Below the pieces are notes generated by a model. That model searched no databases, had not been told where the DNA came from, and saw only the letters and a list, made by a program, of their open reading frames with translations. From NCBI GenBank assembly GCA_963725155.1, contig CAVRXU010000008.1, positions 62,001 to 126,000 of the forward strand: 64,000 nt of DNA, in the 5' to 3' direction. The translations under genes were made by a program, and so were the position numbers. Below, piece after piece: positions 1 through 9,628 of this stretch; positions within the stretch are counted from its first letter, which is position 1, and each line of letters begins with the position of its first letter. The stretch comes from DATDAH01 sp963725155 (lineage in GTDB: Bacteria; Actinomycetota; Acidimicrobiia; Acidimicrobiales; DATDAH01).

Positions 1-1
1 G

Positions 2-1018
2 CTGGACCTGGACAGCGCCGCCATCGCCGGCTATCTCTCCGAACGTCGAGTGCTGGTGACCGGGGCCGGAGGCTCCATCGGCTCGGAGCTCTGTCGCCAG
101 ATCGCCGGATACGCCCCCGCCGAGTTGGTCATGGTCGATCGCGACGAGTCCTCCCTCCACGCCCTGCAACTGGGCCTCGACGGCGAAGCGCGGGTGGACG
201 ACGAGCGGCTGGTGGTGGCCGACATCCGCGACGCCGAGCGGATGCTCGAGGTGTTCCGGCGGTTCCGACCCGAGGTCGTGTTCCACGCCGCCGCGCTGAA
301 GCACGTGCCCCTGCTCGAGCTCCACGCCGAGGAGGGGGTGAAGACCAACGTCTGGGGCACGAGGAATGTCCTCGAGGCCGCCCGGGTGACCGGCGTCGAG
401 CGCCTGATCAACGTCTCGACCGACAAGGCGGCCGATCCGGTCAACGTCCTGGGCCGCACCAAGCTCCTGGCCGAGCGCCTCACCGCGGGGATCGCCCAGG
501 AGGCGGATGGGACCTACGTGTCGGTGCGCTTCGGCAACGTGCTCGGCAGTCGGGGCTCGGTGCTGACCACCTTCCAGCACCAGCTCGACGCCGGCGGTCC
601 GATCACCGTGACCGATGAGGACGTCACCCGGTTCTTCATGACCGTCGAAGAGGCGGTCGAGCTGGTCATCCAGGCCGGGGCGATCGGCCGGGACGGCGAG
701 GTCCTCGTGCTCGACATGGGTGAGCCCGTGCGCATCGTCGAGATGGCCCGCCGGGTGGCCGATTCGGTCGACCCCCCGGTCGAGGTCCGCTTCACCGGGC
801 TCCGCATCGGGGAGAAGCTGAACGAGGTGCTCTTCGGCGAGAACGAGCAGCCCCAACCCACCGTGCACCACCTGGTCCACTGGGTGGCCGGCCACCCCCT
901 CGGCCCCGATCGCCTGGTCGCCGCCTGGCCCCCCGACCTGGCCGCACGCGAGGCCCTTCAGGCCGTCCTGGCCATCACCACGACCCCCGTCGCCCCCCGA
1001 GCCGAACGCTCCACCTGA
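2..1018 (+). CDS. CapD/FlaA1-type nucleotide-sugar 4,6-dehydratase, 5' end outside window
   Basis: This is the C-terminal, cytosolic NAD(P)-dependent epimerase/dehydratase domain of a polysaccharide biosynthesis protein. The frame is open at the left edge, so the start lies upstream. The Rossmann motif GAGGSIGSELCRQ occurs about 19 residues in. NVSTDKA followed by NVLGRTK is the catalytic signature of the inverting 4,6-dehydratases (PglF, WbpM, CapD, FlaA1). GLRIGEKLNEVLF near the end is also typical. Proteins whose dehydratase domain is preceded by this kind of linker usually carry an N-terminal multi-pass membrane domain, so the visible ~338 residues are probably the second half of a ~600-residue protein. 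The expected substrate is UDP-GlcNAc or a relative, for surface glycan synthesis. The exact product cannot be assigned. Confidence 0.88.
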   Translation: MDLDSAAIAGYLSERRVLVTGAGGSIGSELCRQIAGYAPAELVMVDRDESSLHALQLGLDGEARVDDERLVVADIRDAERMLEVFRRFRPEVVFHAAALKHVPLLELHAEEGVKTNVWGTRNVLEAARVTGVERLINVSTDKAADPVNVLGRTKLLAERLTAGIAQEADGTYVSVRFGNVLGSRGSVLTTFQHQLDAGGPITVTDEDVTRFFMTVEEAVELVIQAGAIGRDGEVLVLDMGEPVRIVEMARRVADSVDPPVEVRFTGLRIGEKLNEVLFGENEQPQPTVHHLVHWVAGHPLGPDRLVAAWPPDLAAREALQAVLAITTTPVAPRAERST

Positions 1019-1035
1019 CCCAGTGCCGAACAGCA

Positions 1036-1067
1036 ACCTGTGCGCCCCCGGGAGGGAGCGCACAGGT
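1036..1067. terminator. Hairpin between convergent genes
   Basis: Perfect 10-bp inverted repeat ACCTGTGCGC / GCGCACAGGT with a 12-base C/G-rich loop, lying between the stops of two convergent genes. There is no U-tract on either side. This is probably a bidirectional terminator of the U-less actinobacterial kind. Confidence 0.6.
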
Positions 1068-1078
1068 CGATCAGTCGC

Positions 1079-4000
1079 TCAGGGGATGTTGGTCTGCACC
1101 TCGCACTGTTGGGCGGTGTCGATCTCGGTCCCGCCGTTGCAGTCGTCCTGCTGGGGACCACCGATCAGACGGTCGTTGTTCTGACCACCGAGCAGCTGGT
1201 CGTAGCCCATGCCGGCGGCGATCAGGTCGTTGCCCCCGTTCCCCTTGAGGATGTCGTTGGCGTAGCTGCCGATGAGGTGGTCGTCGCCCCCCGCGCCGCT
1301 GATCTGATCGCCCTGGCGCCCGCCATTGGCGACGTCGTCACCCAGGCCCAGGGTGATGATGTCGGCGCCACCGAGCCCGCAGACGACGTCGTCGCCACCC
1401 AGGGCGTCGATGAAGTCGGCGGAGTCCGTCCCTCGGATCACGTCAGGGCCGCCCGTGGGCACCTCGCCGAGGCTCAGGTCCACGGTGACGGACTCGCCCT
1501 GGCAGAGGGGCCGGGCGACCACGGTGTACGTGTTGGTCACCTCGGTCTCGTTGCCGACGCCGTCGGTGGCCGTGACCGTGAAGTCGTGGGACCCGACGGT
1601 CGAGGTGTCGATGTCGGCGCCATCGGCGACATCGCCGACACAGGACGCCAGACCGGACCCACCGGCCTCATCGGCGCAGAGGAACTCCGCCGTCGCCACC
1701 TCGCCCACCTGGTAGATGGCGCCGTCCGGCGGCGACGTGATCGTCACGGTCGGGTCAGTGGCATCGACGACGGTGTAGGTGTGCACCTTCAGGGTCAGGT
1801 TGCCCACGGCATCCATGGCGAACACGGAGAACGAGTGAGTACCGAGGGTGGCCGTGGAGATCGCCACCCCGTCCGGCACGGTGCCGAGGCAGACCGCAAC
1901 CGTCGAACCTCCGGTGTCGGTGCAGGCGTAGTCCGCCGGCACCGACGAGCCACGGTCGTAGGTCCCGCCATCAGCCGGCGTGGTGATGGTGATCGTCGGC
2001 GCCGATGCATCCACCGTGTAGGTGTTCGTCACCGCGGTCTCGTTGCCGTCGTTGTCGGTGGCCGTGACGGTGAACTCGTGCGCACCGGGGACCGAGGTGG
2101 CGACCGGGTCGCCGTCATCGGCCGGACCCACGCAGGAGGCGATGCCGGAACCGCCGACCTCGTCCTCGCAGACATAGTCCGCGATCACGAGCTGGCCCTG
2201 GGCGTAGACCGCGCCGTCCGCCGGTGAGGTGATCTCGACCGTCGGAGCGCCTGCCTCCCGAACCGTGTAGTCGTGGGTCAGCGTCGCGGTGTTGCCGACG
2301 TTGTCCTCGGCATCGACGGTGAACTGGTAGTGCCCGGGCGTCGTCGTGTCGAGGGTGGCCCCGTCGGCCGACGAGCCGACACAGGAGGCCACGCCGGAGA
2401 CGTCCGTGCACGCGAAGTCCACGGTCACGCTCTCCCCGATCTCGAACACGGCACCGTCAGCCGGCGAGGTGATGGTGATCTCGGGATCGGTCTCGTCGAC
2501 CACGGTGTAGGAGTTCGTCAGCTCGGCTTCATTGCCCGCGTTGTCGGTGGCGGTGACCGTGAAGTCGTGGGCCCCGAGCGTGGAGGTGTCGATGGCCGCG
2601 CCGTTGGCCACGGTCCCCACGCAGGAATCGAGACCGGATCCACCGACCTCGTCCTCGCAGGAGTAGTCCGCGGACACGGATTGGCCGAGCTCGAAGGTGG
2701 CGCCGTCCTGGGGCGAGTCGATCGTCACGCTCGGATCCGTGCCGTCGACCACGGTGTAGGTGTGAACCACGACCGACAGGTTGCCGACGTGGTCGAGGGC
2801 CAGCACGAAGAAGTTGAACTGACCGAGGTCGGTGGTGTCGATCGGCACCCCGTCCGGGACCGTGCCGAAGCAGGAGGCGACCCCGGAGCCCCCGACGTCA
2901 TCGGTGCAGGTGAAGTCCGCCGGCACCGACGAGCCGCGGTTGTAGGTCCCGCCATCCTCAGGCGTCGTGATGGTGATCGTCGGGGCGGTGACATCGACCG
3001 TGTAGGTGTGGGTCACCGCGGTCACATTGCCGTCGCCGTCCTCGGCCGTCACGGTGAACTCGTGGTCTCCCGGGACCGAGGTGTCGACCCGGTCGCCGTC
3101 GTCGACCGTCCCCACACAGGAGGCCAGGCCGGAGGAACCCGACTCGTCGTCGGCACAGGTGTAGTCCGCCTCGACGAACTCACCCTGGTAGTAGAACGCA
3201 CCGTCCTCGGGGGACGTGATGGTCACCGTCGGGTCCGTGACGTCCAGCACCGTGTAGTTGTGGGTGAGGCTGGCCTGGTTGCCGATGTCGTCCTTGGCGT
3301 CGACGGTGAACTGGTGGTCCCCTGCCTGTGACGTGTCGATGGCGGCGCCGTCAGCCACCGGACCGTCGCAGGTCGCGACCCCAGTGGCGTCCGTGCACTC
3401 GTAGTCGGCCGTCACGCTCTCGCCGACTTCGTACTCGGCGCCGTCGTCCGGTGTCGTGATGGTGATCTGGGGAGAGTCGTCGTCGTGGTCGTCGCCGGCG
3501 GCGAACGAGTTGAACGTGGTCGTCTCCCCGCCGTCACACGGGCGCTCCCAGGTGACGGAGGGCGTCGGGCTGCAGCGCCAACGCAGGAGCACGTCGTTGA
3601 AGGCGAACGGCGCGCCGTGGCCGATCAGGAAGTCGGTCGACGACCAGTCGCCGTCGGCCCGGTAGTCGATGCGGCCGGTGGCCGTCTGACCGGCGTAGAT
3701 CGTGTGGTCACCTGCCGTCCGGGGCGAGGCGCCGCCGTTGTCCGAGCTGGCGAAGACGATCTGCTCCTGCGTGCCGCCATCGGTGTACCGGGCGTAGCCC
3801 AGGCGTTCGGCCGTGAAGAGCGAGCCGGCCGACAGCCGCGGGTTCGGCGCCGCCCCCGTCGAGTCGACGAACATGTCGATGCCCTGCCAGGAATCGCCGT
3901 CGTCGTGGTAGGAGAACTCGACCCACGGCGTGCTGTTGCCGTTGATCAGTGGCGGGCTGACCAGCCGGATCCAGGACTCACCGGCCGCGAAGCGGGCCAG

Positions 4001-5974
4001 GTCCACGCCACCGCCGAGGTTGATCACGGCCGTGCCGTTCTCGACGTCCCACTCGTAACCCTCCCAGAACAGGTTGACCGTGACCGTCGCCGCCGCGCTC
4101 TCGTCGCCCTCGCCCACCGCGTTCTCGGCTGAGACCGTGTAGCTGTAGGCGACGCTGCTGGGCACGGCGCCGTTGGCGGTGGTGTCCTGGAACGTGGTGT
4201 CACCCGAGGTCGTGCCCACCTCGACCCCGTCGCGGTAGACGTGGTAGGTCGTTATGGGGCTGCCGCCGTCGTCGGCGGGCGCATCCCAGCTCAGGTCGAC
4301 GATGCCGTCACCCGGCGTGGCCGTGAGCCCGGTGGGGACCGCGGGAGCGAAGATCGCATCGAAGTCGAAGACCTGGCGATCGCCGTTGACCGTCACCGTC
4401 AGGCCGTCGACGGCCGCGGTCACGCTGGGGTTGCCCGAACCGAGGTTGGCCCCCAGGCTGCCGTTCAGCGGGCCCGGAGGCGCACTGGGCGAGTTGAGGG
4501 GCGAGTCCGGGTCCTCGAGGACCCGGGCCAGCGGCCAGTTGCCCAGGATGGTCGACCACGGGCACGGCGTGGCCTGGCCACAGCCGGGGAGCTGCCCGGA
4601 CCACCACTTGGCGGCCCCGCCCCGGATGGCGTTCCAGGTCTGCCACACGCCGTCCTGCACGGCGGCGTTGCCCAGGTCCTGGTAGGGCTCATAGACCAGG
4701 TAGGCGTCGACGACATCGTCGTTGTCCCGGTCGATCCGCAGGTTGAGGGCGGGCAGGGCCGGCGACGCCGGCGGCGCCGTCACCCGGTAGGTCGAGTAGC
4801 TGAGGGCGTCGATGTCGGACAGGAGGGTGCCCCCGTCGTCGCCATACTCGTCAGTGAGGAGCTGGACCTTCGCCGAGCCGGATGCGGTCGTGGAGAGGAC
4901 GGCCGCGCCATCACCGATGCTGCCGCCGTAAGGCGGCTTGGCGAACTCCAGGAGGCCTCCGGGCCGCGTGTCGGCGGCGAACCAATCGACGTCGTCGACC
5001 TCCGTGACGACCGTGGTGGTGCTGGTGTTGGTCACGATTGGCTCGAAGCCGGTGGAGAACGCCGTGGCCCCCGACGTGAGCGCGACGTTGTCGATCAGGA
5101 AGCCCTTGCCGGCGTTCGCCGGGGCCGCCGCGCCGCTCGAACGGAACAGCAGCGAGTCCACGGTCCGGGTCTGGTTGCCCTCGCAGTCACGGAAGTAGTC
5201 CTCCCAGCTCGTACCCGTGTGGGCCAGCGCGCCGTCGACGTAGACCCGGACGACATCGTTGGCGGGGCCGTCGACGAAGTCCATCTCGATGCGGATGTGG
5301 TGGGCCGTACCCCGGTTGAGGCCGGTCGCGATCGGCGTCTGGACGAAGCCACCGATGTCGTCGCACTCCGGATCCACATCGTGCTGGTAGTCGTTGAAGA
5401 GGACCTGAAGGCCACCAGGGGTGTCCTCCATCCGCACCCAGCTCATGCGGGCGCCGTCACCCCGGTCGGGGCTGCCGGTGATGCCGAGCCCGGGCTGCGC
5501 CGCGCCGGGCTGGGCCGAGGCGAAGTCCCACTCGGCGACGAACTGGCTGGAGCGGGAGCCGCCGGAGAGGCCACCACCCTCGGCCGCGGTCTCACCAGCC
5601 TCGTCGACAGACGGGCTGAAGGGCTGGTTGTCGAACGCGCCGCTCGTCACCGAGTTCGAGAACCGCCACGACTGCTCGTTGAAGGAGCCCGGCGCGCTCG
5701 TGTTGGCGACGACCGTCTGGTCCAGCGAGTTCTCGATGTTGCCGCCGCCGGTGCCCGCCCAGCCGTTCTGGCCGTCGATGTCACCCGGCGTGTAGGTGAC
5801 CGCGGGGACAGGCGGCACCGGGTCGGCGCTCGCCGAGGGGGCCACGAATGCGGCGTTGACCAGCCCGGCCACGAGCGCCAGCACCGTCATCACGGCGACC
5901 TTCACGACCCGACGACCGCTCATGCGGATCTCCGCGGGTGTCCTCGTGCTGCGGTGCATCAAGCTCTCCACCAT
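1079..5974 (-). CDS. Large secreted protein with FN3, eight Ig-like repeats and RTX repeats
   Basis: 1,631 residues. A basic N-terminus and hydrophobic stretch (about 20-50) ending in SASA suggest Sec export. Residues ~50-540 look like two lectin/LamG-like or esterase-like beta regions, without a family I can name. An FN3 domain follows (~548-631, starting PTGLTATPGDG), then another unassigned beta region. Eight ~80-residue Ig-like units (~833-1490) come next, each opening with a pattern like VTITSPxDGA and holding two cysteines that could form a disulfide. The end (~1500-1620) carries RTX-type nonapeptides such as GGDDVVCGLGG and GNGGNDLI, which bind calcium. Known RTX proteins leave through type I secretion in Gram-negatives. 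Here a signal peptide is present, so Sec export and a cell-surface adhesin or matrix role are inferred. Start choice among ATG codons at residues 1, 6 and 18 is uncertain. Confidence 0.85.
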   Translation of the reverse strand: MVESLMHRSTRTPAEIRMSGRRVVKVAVMTVLALVAGLVNAAFVAPSASADPVPPVPAVTYTPGDIDGQNGWAGTGGGNIENSLDQTVVANTSAPGSFNEQSWRFSNSVTSGAFDNQPFSPSVDEAGETAAEGGGLSGGSRSSQFVAEWDFASAQPGAAQPGLGITGSPDRGDGARMSWVRMEDTPGGLQVLFNDYQHDVDPECDDIGGFVQTPIATGLNRGTAHHIRIEMDFVDGPANDVVRVYVDGALAHTGTSWEDYFRDCEGNQTRTVDSLLFRSSGAAAPANAGKGFLIDNVALTSGATAFSTGFEPIVTNTSTTTVVTEVDDVDWFAADTRPGGLLEFAKPPYGGSIGDGAAVLSTTASGSAKVQLLTDEYGDDGGTLLSDIDALSYSTYRVTAPPASPALPALNLRIDRDNDDVVDAYLVYEPYQDLGNAAVQDGVWQTWNAIRGGAAKWWSGQLPGCGQATPCPWSTILGNWPLARVLEDPDSPLNSPSAPPGPLNGSLGANLGSGNPSVTAAVDGLTVTVNGDRQVFDFDAIFAPAVPTGLTATPGDGIVDLSWDAPADDGGSPITTYHVYRDGVEVGTTSGDTTFQDTTANGAVPSSVAYSYTVSAENAVGEGDESAAATVTVNLFWEGYEWDVENGTAVINLGGGVDLARFAAGESWIRLVSPPLINGNSTPWVEFSYHDDGDSWQGIDMFVDSTGAAPNPRLSAGSLFTAERLGYARYTDGGTQEQIVFASSDNGGASPRTAGDHTIYAGQTATGRIDYRADGDWSSTDFLIGHGAPFAFNDVLLRWRCSPTPSVTWERPCDGGETTTFNSFAAGDDHDDDSPQITITTPDDGAEYEVGESVTADYECTDATGVATCDGPVADGAAIDTSQAGDHQFTVDAKDDIGNQASLTHNYTVLDVTDPTVTITSPEDGAFYYQGEFVEADYTCADDESGSSGLASCVGTVDDGDRVDTSVPGDHEFTVTAEDGDGNVTAVTHTYTVDVTAPTITITTPEDGGTYNRGSSVPADFTCTDDVGGSGVASCFGTVPDGVPIDTTDLGQFNFFVLALDHVGNLSVVVHTYTVVDGTDPSVTIDSPQDGATFELGQSVSADYSCEDEVGGSGLDSCVGTVANGAAIDTSTLGAHDFTVTATDNAGNEAELTNSYTVVDETDPEITITSPADGAVFEIGESVTVDFACTDVSGVASCVGSSADGATLDTTTPGHYQFTVDAEDNVGNTATLTHDYTVREAGAPTVEITSPADGAVYAQGQLVIADYVCEDEVGGSGIASCVGPADDGDPVATSVPGAHEFTVTATDNDGNETAVTNTYTVDASAPTITITTPADGGTYDRGSSVPADYACTDTGGSTVAVCLGTVPDGVAISTATLGTHSFSVFAMDAVGNLTLKVHTYTVVDATDPTVTITSPPDGAIYQVGEVATAEFLCADEAGGSGLASCVGDVADGADIDTSTVGSHDFTVTATDGVGNETEVTNTYTVVARPLCQGESVTVDLSLGEVPTGGPDVIRGTDSADFIDALGGDDVVCGLGGADIITLGLGDDVANGGRQGDQISGAGGDDHLIGSYANDILKGNGGNDLIAAGMGYDQLLGGQNNDRLIGGPQQDDCNGGTEIDTAQQCEVQTNIP

Positions 5975-6242
5975 TCTCTGTGAGTCGATCGGTGGGGTTG
6001 CCGGAGGCCGGCGCCGGCGCGCTGCCCCCTCTCCCGCCCGACATCCACCGCGCTGGCGGTGGCGAATGAATCACTGCAGGCGGCCAGCCATCTGCAAGTG
6101 GCAACAATGTAATTAGGGGCGACAGTCGCGTCGGGGATGGCTCGGCTCGTTCCTCGTGTGGCCGCCATCAGCCCTGGCGACGGTGCGAGGACCAATCGGC
6201 TCAGGGCGTCAGGAAATGAGCGGACCGGGACCCGTCGGCGCG

Positions 6243-6641
6243 CTAGAGGGCGTAGAGGGCAGACGCTCGGGTCTCGGTCAAGGAGAGCACCCAGCCGTCG
6301 AGCGCGATCACTTCGCCGGTCGCGTGGTCCTCGGCCGCCTGGGGGGCGAGGACCCGGAGGCCTTGGCCCGGCCGCTCGGGCACCGTCCCGTCCAACGCCG
6401 GGAGCGCCGCCAGCAGCACCTGCTCGTCGGCCTCGTCGGGGGCGACCTCCAGGTAGCGGCCTCCCACCGCCGCGAGGGCTTCGGCCAGCGACGAGGTGGG
6501 TTCGGGCGGGGGCGGCTCCGTCGTCGTGGGCGAGGCCGGAGCGTCGTCGTCGTCCAGCAGCTGCCAGCCGACCACGCCACCGCCGACGACGACCACGGCG
6601 GCGCCGAGGCCCTTCAGCACCGAGCGTCGGTCCGGACTCAC
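6243..6641 (-). CDS. Small Tat-type partner subunit of the GMC oxidoreductase (gluconate dehydrogenase subunit 3-like)
   Basis: 132 residues. A GTG start overlaps the stop of the upstream GMC gene by four bases (GTGA), implying translational coupling. The N-terminus reads SPDRRSVLKGLGAAVVVVGGG, a twin-arginine-like motif plus hydrophobic segment. A Pro/Thr linker and a ~80-residue acidic domain follow. In membrane-bound gluconate and related dehydrogenases a small Tat-targeted subunit 3 accompanies the FAD GMC subunit and carries it across the membrane. Size, signal and coupling fit that role. Sequence similarity to the family was not tested, so the identity rests mainly on context. Confidence 0.6.
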   Translation of the reverse strand: MSPDRRSVLKGLGAAVVVVGGGVVGWQLLDDDDAPASPTTTEPPPPEPTSSLAEALAAVGGRYLEVAPDEADEQVLLAALPALDGTVPERPGQGLRVLAPQAAEDHATGEVIALDGWVLSLTETRASALYAL

Positions 6642-8227
6642 GTCAGGACGTCCTGCTGCAGGTGGTCGGCCAGGCGCAGGGTCAGCGCCACCAGCGTGTA
6701 GGTCGGCGTGGAGGCGCCGGCGGTGCCGAACGAGGAGGAGCCGGTCACATACAGGTTGTCGACCGTGTGCACCCGCAGGTCGGCGTCGACCACCCCCTCG
6801 GCCGAATCGGCGGCCATGCGGGTGGTGCACATGTGGTGGAAGCCGAGGCCCAGCTCGAAGCCCTCGGGGTCGGCGGCGTCGGCGTCGATGGCCAGGCCCC
6901 CGACGTACGGGCGGATGCCGTCGGTGCGCTCGAAGGTGATCGTGCCGGGAGTCAGCTGCAGTCGACCGAGGCCGGTACGGGCCAGCTCGTCGCCGATGAT
7001 GGCCATGCCCTCCAGGATCGACGAGCGGTCCCGCTCGGTGAACTGCCAGTCCAGCTCGACCCGGGGCATCCCCAGCGGGTCGAGCTCAGAGCCGAGGCGG
7101 ACACGGGAGTCGGGGTTCAGCTCCTGTTCGGCGGTGGCCAGGAAGTAGAGCGACGAGCGGGGGGCGTCGGTGCCGGTGGCCTGGGCCACGGCCGCCACCT
7201 GGCTGATCCCGAGGCCGCTGATGGCCCGAGGTCGCTCCTCGGCGTAGGCCCCGACCACGAGCTGGCAGCCGAGCGACAGCAGCCCGCGGTCACGGACCGC
7301 GGCCGAGGTCAGGGCCACGTCGCCCTTGATGCGCAGCGTGCCCTCCGCGGCGCCCTGGTCGGCCTCGAACAGGGCGCTGAGAGCGGCCGGGTCGTTGCCG
7401 GTGACGGCGATGGCCGCCGGCACCGCGAAGTGCTCGCAGAAGTTCCGTCCCACCAGGTCGGCTTCGTTGCCGAGGCCCGCGGGGCGCTGGCTGTTGCTGG
7501 CCAGCAGGAGGCGGGGGTTCTCGATGCCCCCGAGGGCGACCACGACGACCCGGGGATCGACGACGCTGAACTCGACCCCGCCCAGGGTCTTGGCCCGGAT
7601 CTCCACGACCCGGTCGCCGGCGGCGTCGAGGCGGAGGTCCACGGCGTTGGCCCGCAGGTACACCGTGACGTCGGCCGCGGCCTCGAGCTCGTCCCGGTAC
7701 ATCGGCCCGAAGCGGGTGTCGCGGATCTGGTACACGCCGGTCTGCACCAGGGGGGTGTCGATCAGGGGCTCGCCCCCGCCCTGCTCCTCGACCCAGTACT
7801 CCCAGTCGAAGCGGTAAGGCCCGAGACCGAGGACGGGGTGAGCGGCCTGGTACCACGGGTCCATGTCCGCCCGGGTGATGGGCCAGCCCGAGCGCGCCAG
7901 CGCGGGACGGACCTCGAAGTCGACCTCGTCGTAGGGCCGGCAGAACCCGGCCCAGTGGTTGGTCGTCCCCCCGAGCTGGCGCAGGCGGATGCTGTCCAGG
8001 GTGGCGGGGTTGTCCGAGAAGCCGAGGGTCTCGCCCACCGACTCGCCTCGGGCCAGGTCCTGGATGTCGGGCTCGAGGGTCTCGGCCCCGCTCTCCAGGA
8101 CCACGACCTGCAGGCCCGTGCCTTCCAGCTCTCGGGCCAGGGTGATCCCCGCCGCGCCGGCGCCGAGGATGCAGACGTCGGCCGGTAGGCGCGACCCCGC
8201 GTCGAGGCCCTCGGCGTCCAGGATCAC
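6638..8227 (-). CDS. FAD-dependent GMC family oxidoreductase
   Basis: 529 residues, close to the usual size of the family. The FAD-binding Rossmann motif CILGAGAAGITLARELE is at about residue 20. The C-terminal GMC domain holds GFHHMCTTRM, with a His at the expected catalytic position, and VDNLYVTGSSSFGTAGAS, the typical FAD-contacting end. Family members oxidise alcohols, sugars, polyols or sterols. The substrate here is unknown. The protein itself lacks a signal peptide and is followed by a coupled small Tat-type protein, which suggests export as a complex. The gene starts six bases after the pterin dehydratase stop and is probably in the same transcript as the suf genes upstream. Confidence 0.85.
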   Translation of the reverse strand: MILDAEGLDAGSRLPADVCILGAGAAGITLARELEGTGLQVVVLESGAETLEPDIQDLARGESVGETLGFSDNPATLDSIRLRQLGGTTNHWAGFCRPYDEVDFEVRPALARSGWPITRADMDPWYQAAHPVLGLGPYRFDWEYWVEEQGGGEPLIDTPLVQTGVYQIRDTRFGPMYRDELEAAADVTVYLRANAVDLRLDAAGDRVVEIRAKTLGGVEFSVVDPRVVVVALGGIENPRLLLASNSQRPAGLGNEADLVGRNFCEHFAVPAAIAVTGNDPAALSALFEADQGAAEGTLRIKGDVALTSAAVRDRGLLSLGCQLVVGAYAEERPRAISGLGISQVAAVAQATGTDAPRSSLYFLATAEQELNPDSRVRLGSELDPLGMPRVELDWQFTERDRSSILEGMAIIGDELARTGLGRLQLTPGTITFERTDGIRPYVGGLAIDADAADPEGFELGLGFHHMCTTRMAADSAEGVVDADLRVHTVDNLYVTGSSSFGTAGASTPTYTLVALTLRLADHLQQDVLT

Positions 8228-8233
8228 GCCGGG

Positions 8234-8527
8234 CTACTCGCCCAAAGCGCGGTCGACCCGACTGGCCAGCGAGACATCGAGCTCGGTCAGGCCGCCGGCG
8301 TCGTGGGTCACCAGGTCGATGCTGACCCGGTTGTAGACGTTGGACCACTCGGGGTGGTGGTTGAGGCGCTCGGCCCACACCGCCACCTGCGCCATCAGGC
8401 CGAAGGCCTCAGCGAAGTCGGCCAGGACGATCTCGCGGTGCAGCTTGCCGTCGACCACCGACCAGTTCGGCAGGGTGGCCAGGGCCTCGGTCAGCTCGTC
8501 GTCGGTCAGTCGGTCGGGCACGGTCAC
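8234..8527 (-). CDS. Pterin-4a-carbinolamine dehydratase
   Basis: 97 residues if the GTG at 8527 is used, one base downstream of the sufC stop. A longer reading into sufC would add non-conserved Pro-rich sequence and is unlikely. The signature NHHPEWSNVYNRV followed by THDAGGLTELD is that of PCD/DCoH. The paired histidines dehydrate 4a-hydroxy-tetrahydropterin. In bacteria without aromatic amino acid hydroxylases these proteins may act on molybdopterin or other pterins. Nothing in the neighbourhood points to a pterin hydroxylase. Its presence inside a suf transcript looks like simple operon packing. Confidence 0.88.
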   Translation of the reverse strand: MTVPDRLTDDELTEALATLPNWSVVDGKLHREIVLADFAEAFGLMAQVAVWAERLNHHPEWSNVYNRVSIDLVTHDAGGLTELDVSLASRVDRALGE

Positions 8528-8528
8528 C

Positions 8529-9319
<791 letters not shown>

Positions 9320-9323
<4 letters not shown>

Positions 9324-9628
9324 GGCACGGTCACCAACACGTCGTCGCCGTCGACGGTCACCGCGTACACCGGGACCGGCCGGGTGGCGGGGAGCGACTC
9401 GGGCTCACCGGTGCACAGGTTGAAGGCGCTGCCGTGCTTCCAACACTCGATGGTGCACTCGTCGGCGTCGATGAAGCCCTCCGACAGCGAGAAGTCGGCG
9501 TGAGAGCAGGTGTCGCCGATGGCGTGGAACTCGTCGCCGATGCGCACTAGCGCGATGGGGTGGCCGTCGACGTCGAAGCGTCGGGCCTCGCCGGGGTCGA
9601 GGTCGTCACGCCCACAGAGGCGGGTCAT
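9320..9628 (-). CDS. Rieske [2Fe-2S] ferredoxin of the suf cluster
   Basis: 102 residues. The Rieske ligands are seen as CSHAD and CWKHG, i.e. C-x-H then C-x2-H about 17 residues later. It resembles the small ferredoxin components of non-heme iron oxygenases. In actinobacterial suf operons such a protein commonly sits between sufD and sufC, presumably as an electron donor or a cluster carrier. It overlaps both neighbours by four bases (stop of sufD at its start, start of sufC at its stop), so the three are translationally coupled. Confidence 0.9.

Noticed and set aside
4241..5983. Long plus-strand frames (also 1040-2227, 2273-3331, 6137-8188) opposite the RTX and GMC genes
   Set aside because: Complements of coding frames in high-GC DNA, with no recognisable domain and no ribosome sites.
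6119..6129. Short palindrome GCGACAGTCGC as terminator of the GMC operon
   Set aside because: Only about five base pairs per arm and over 100 bases from the stop; too weak to call.
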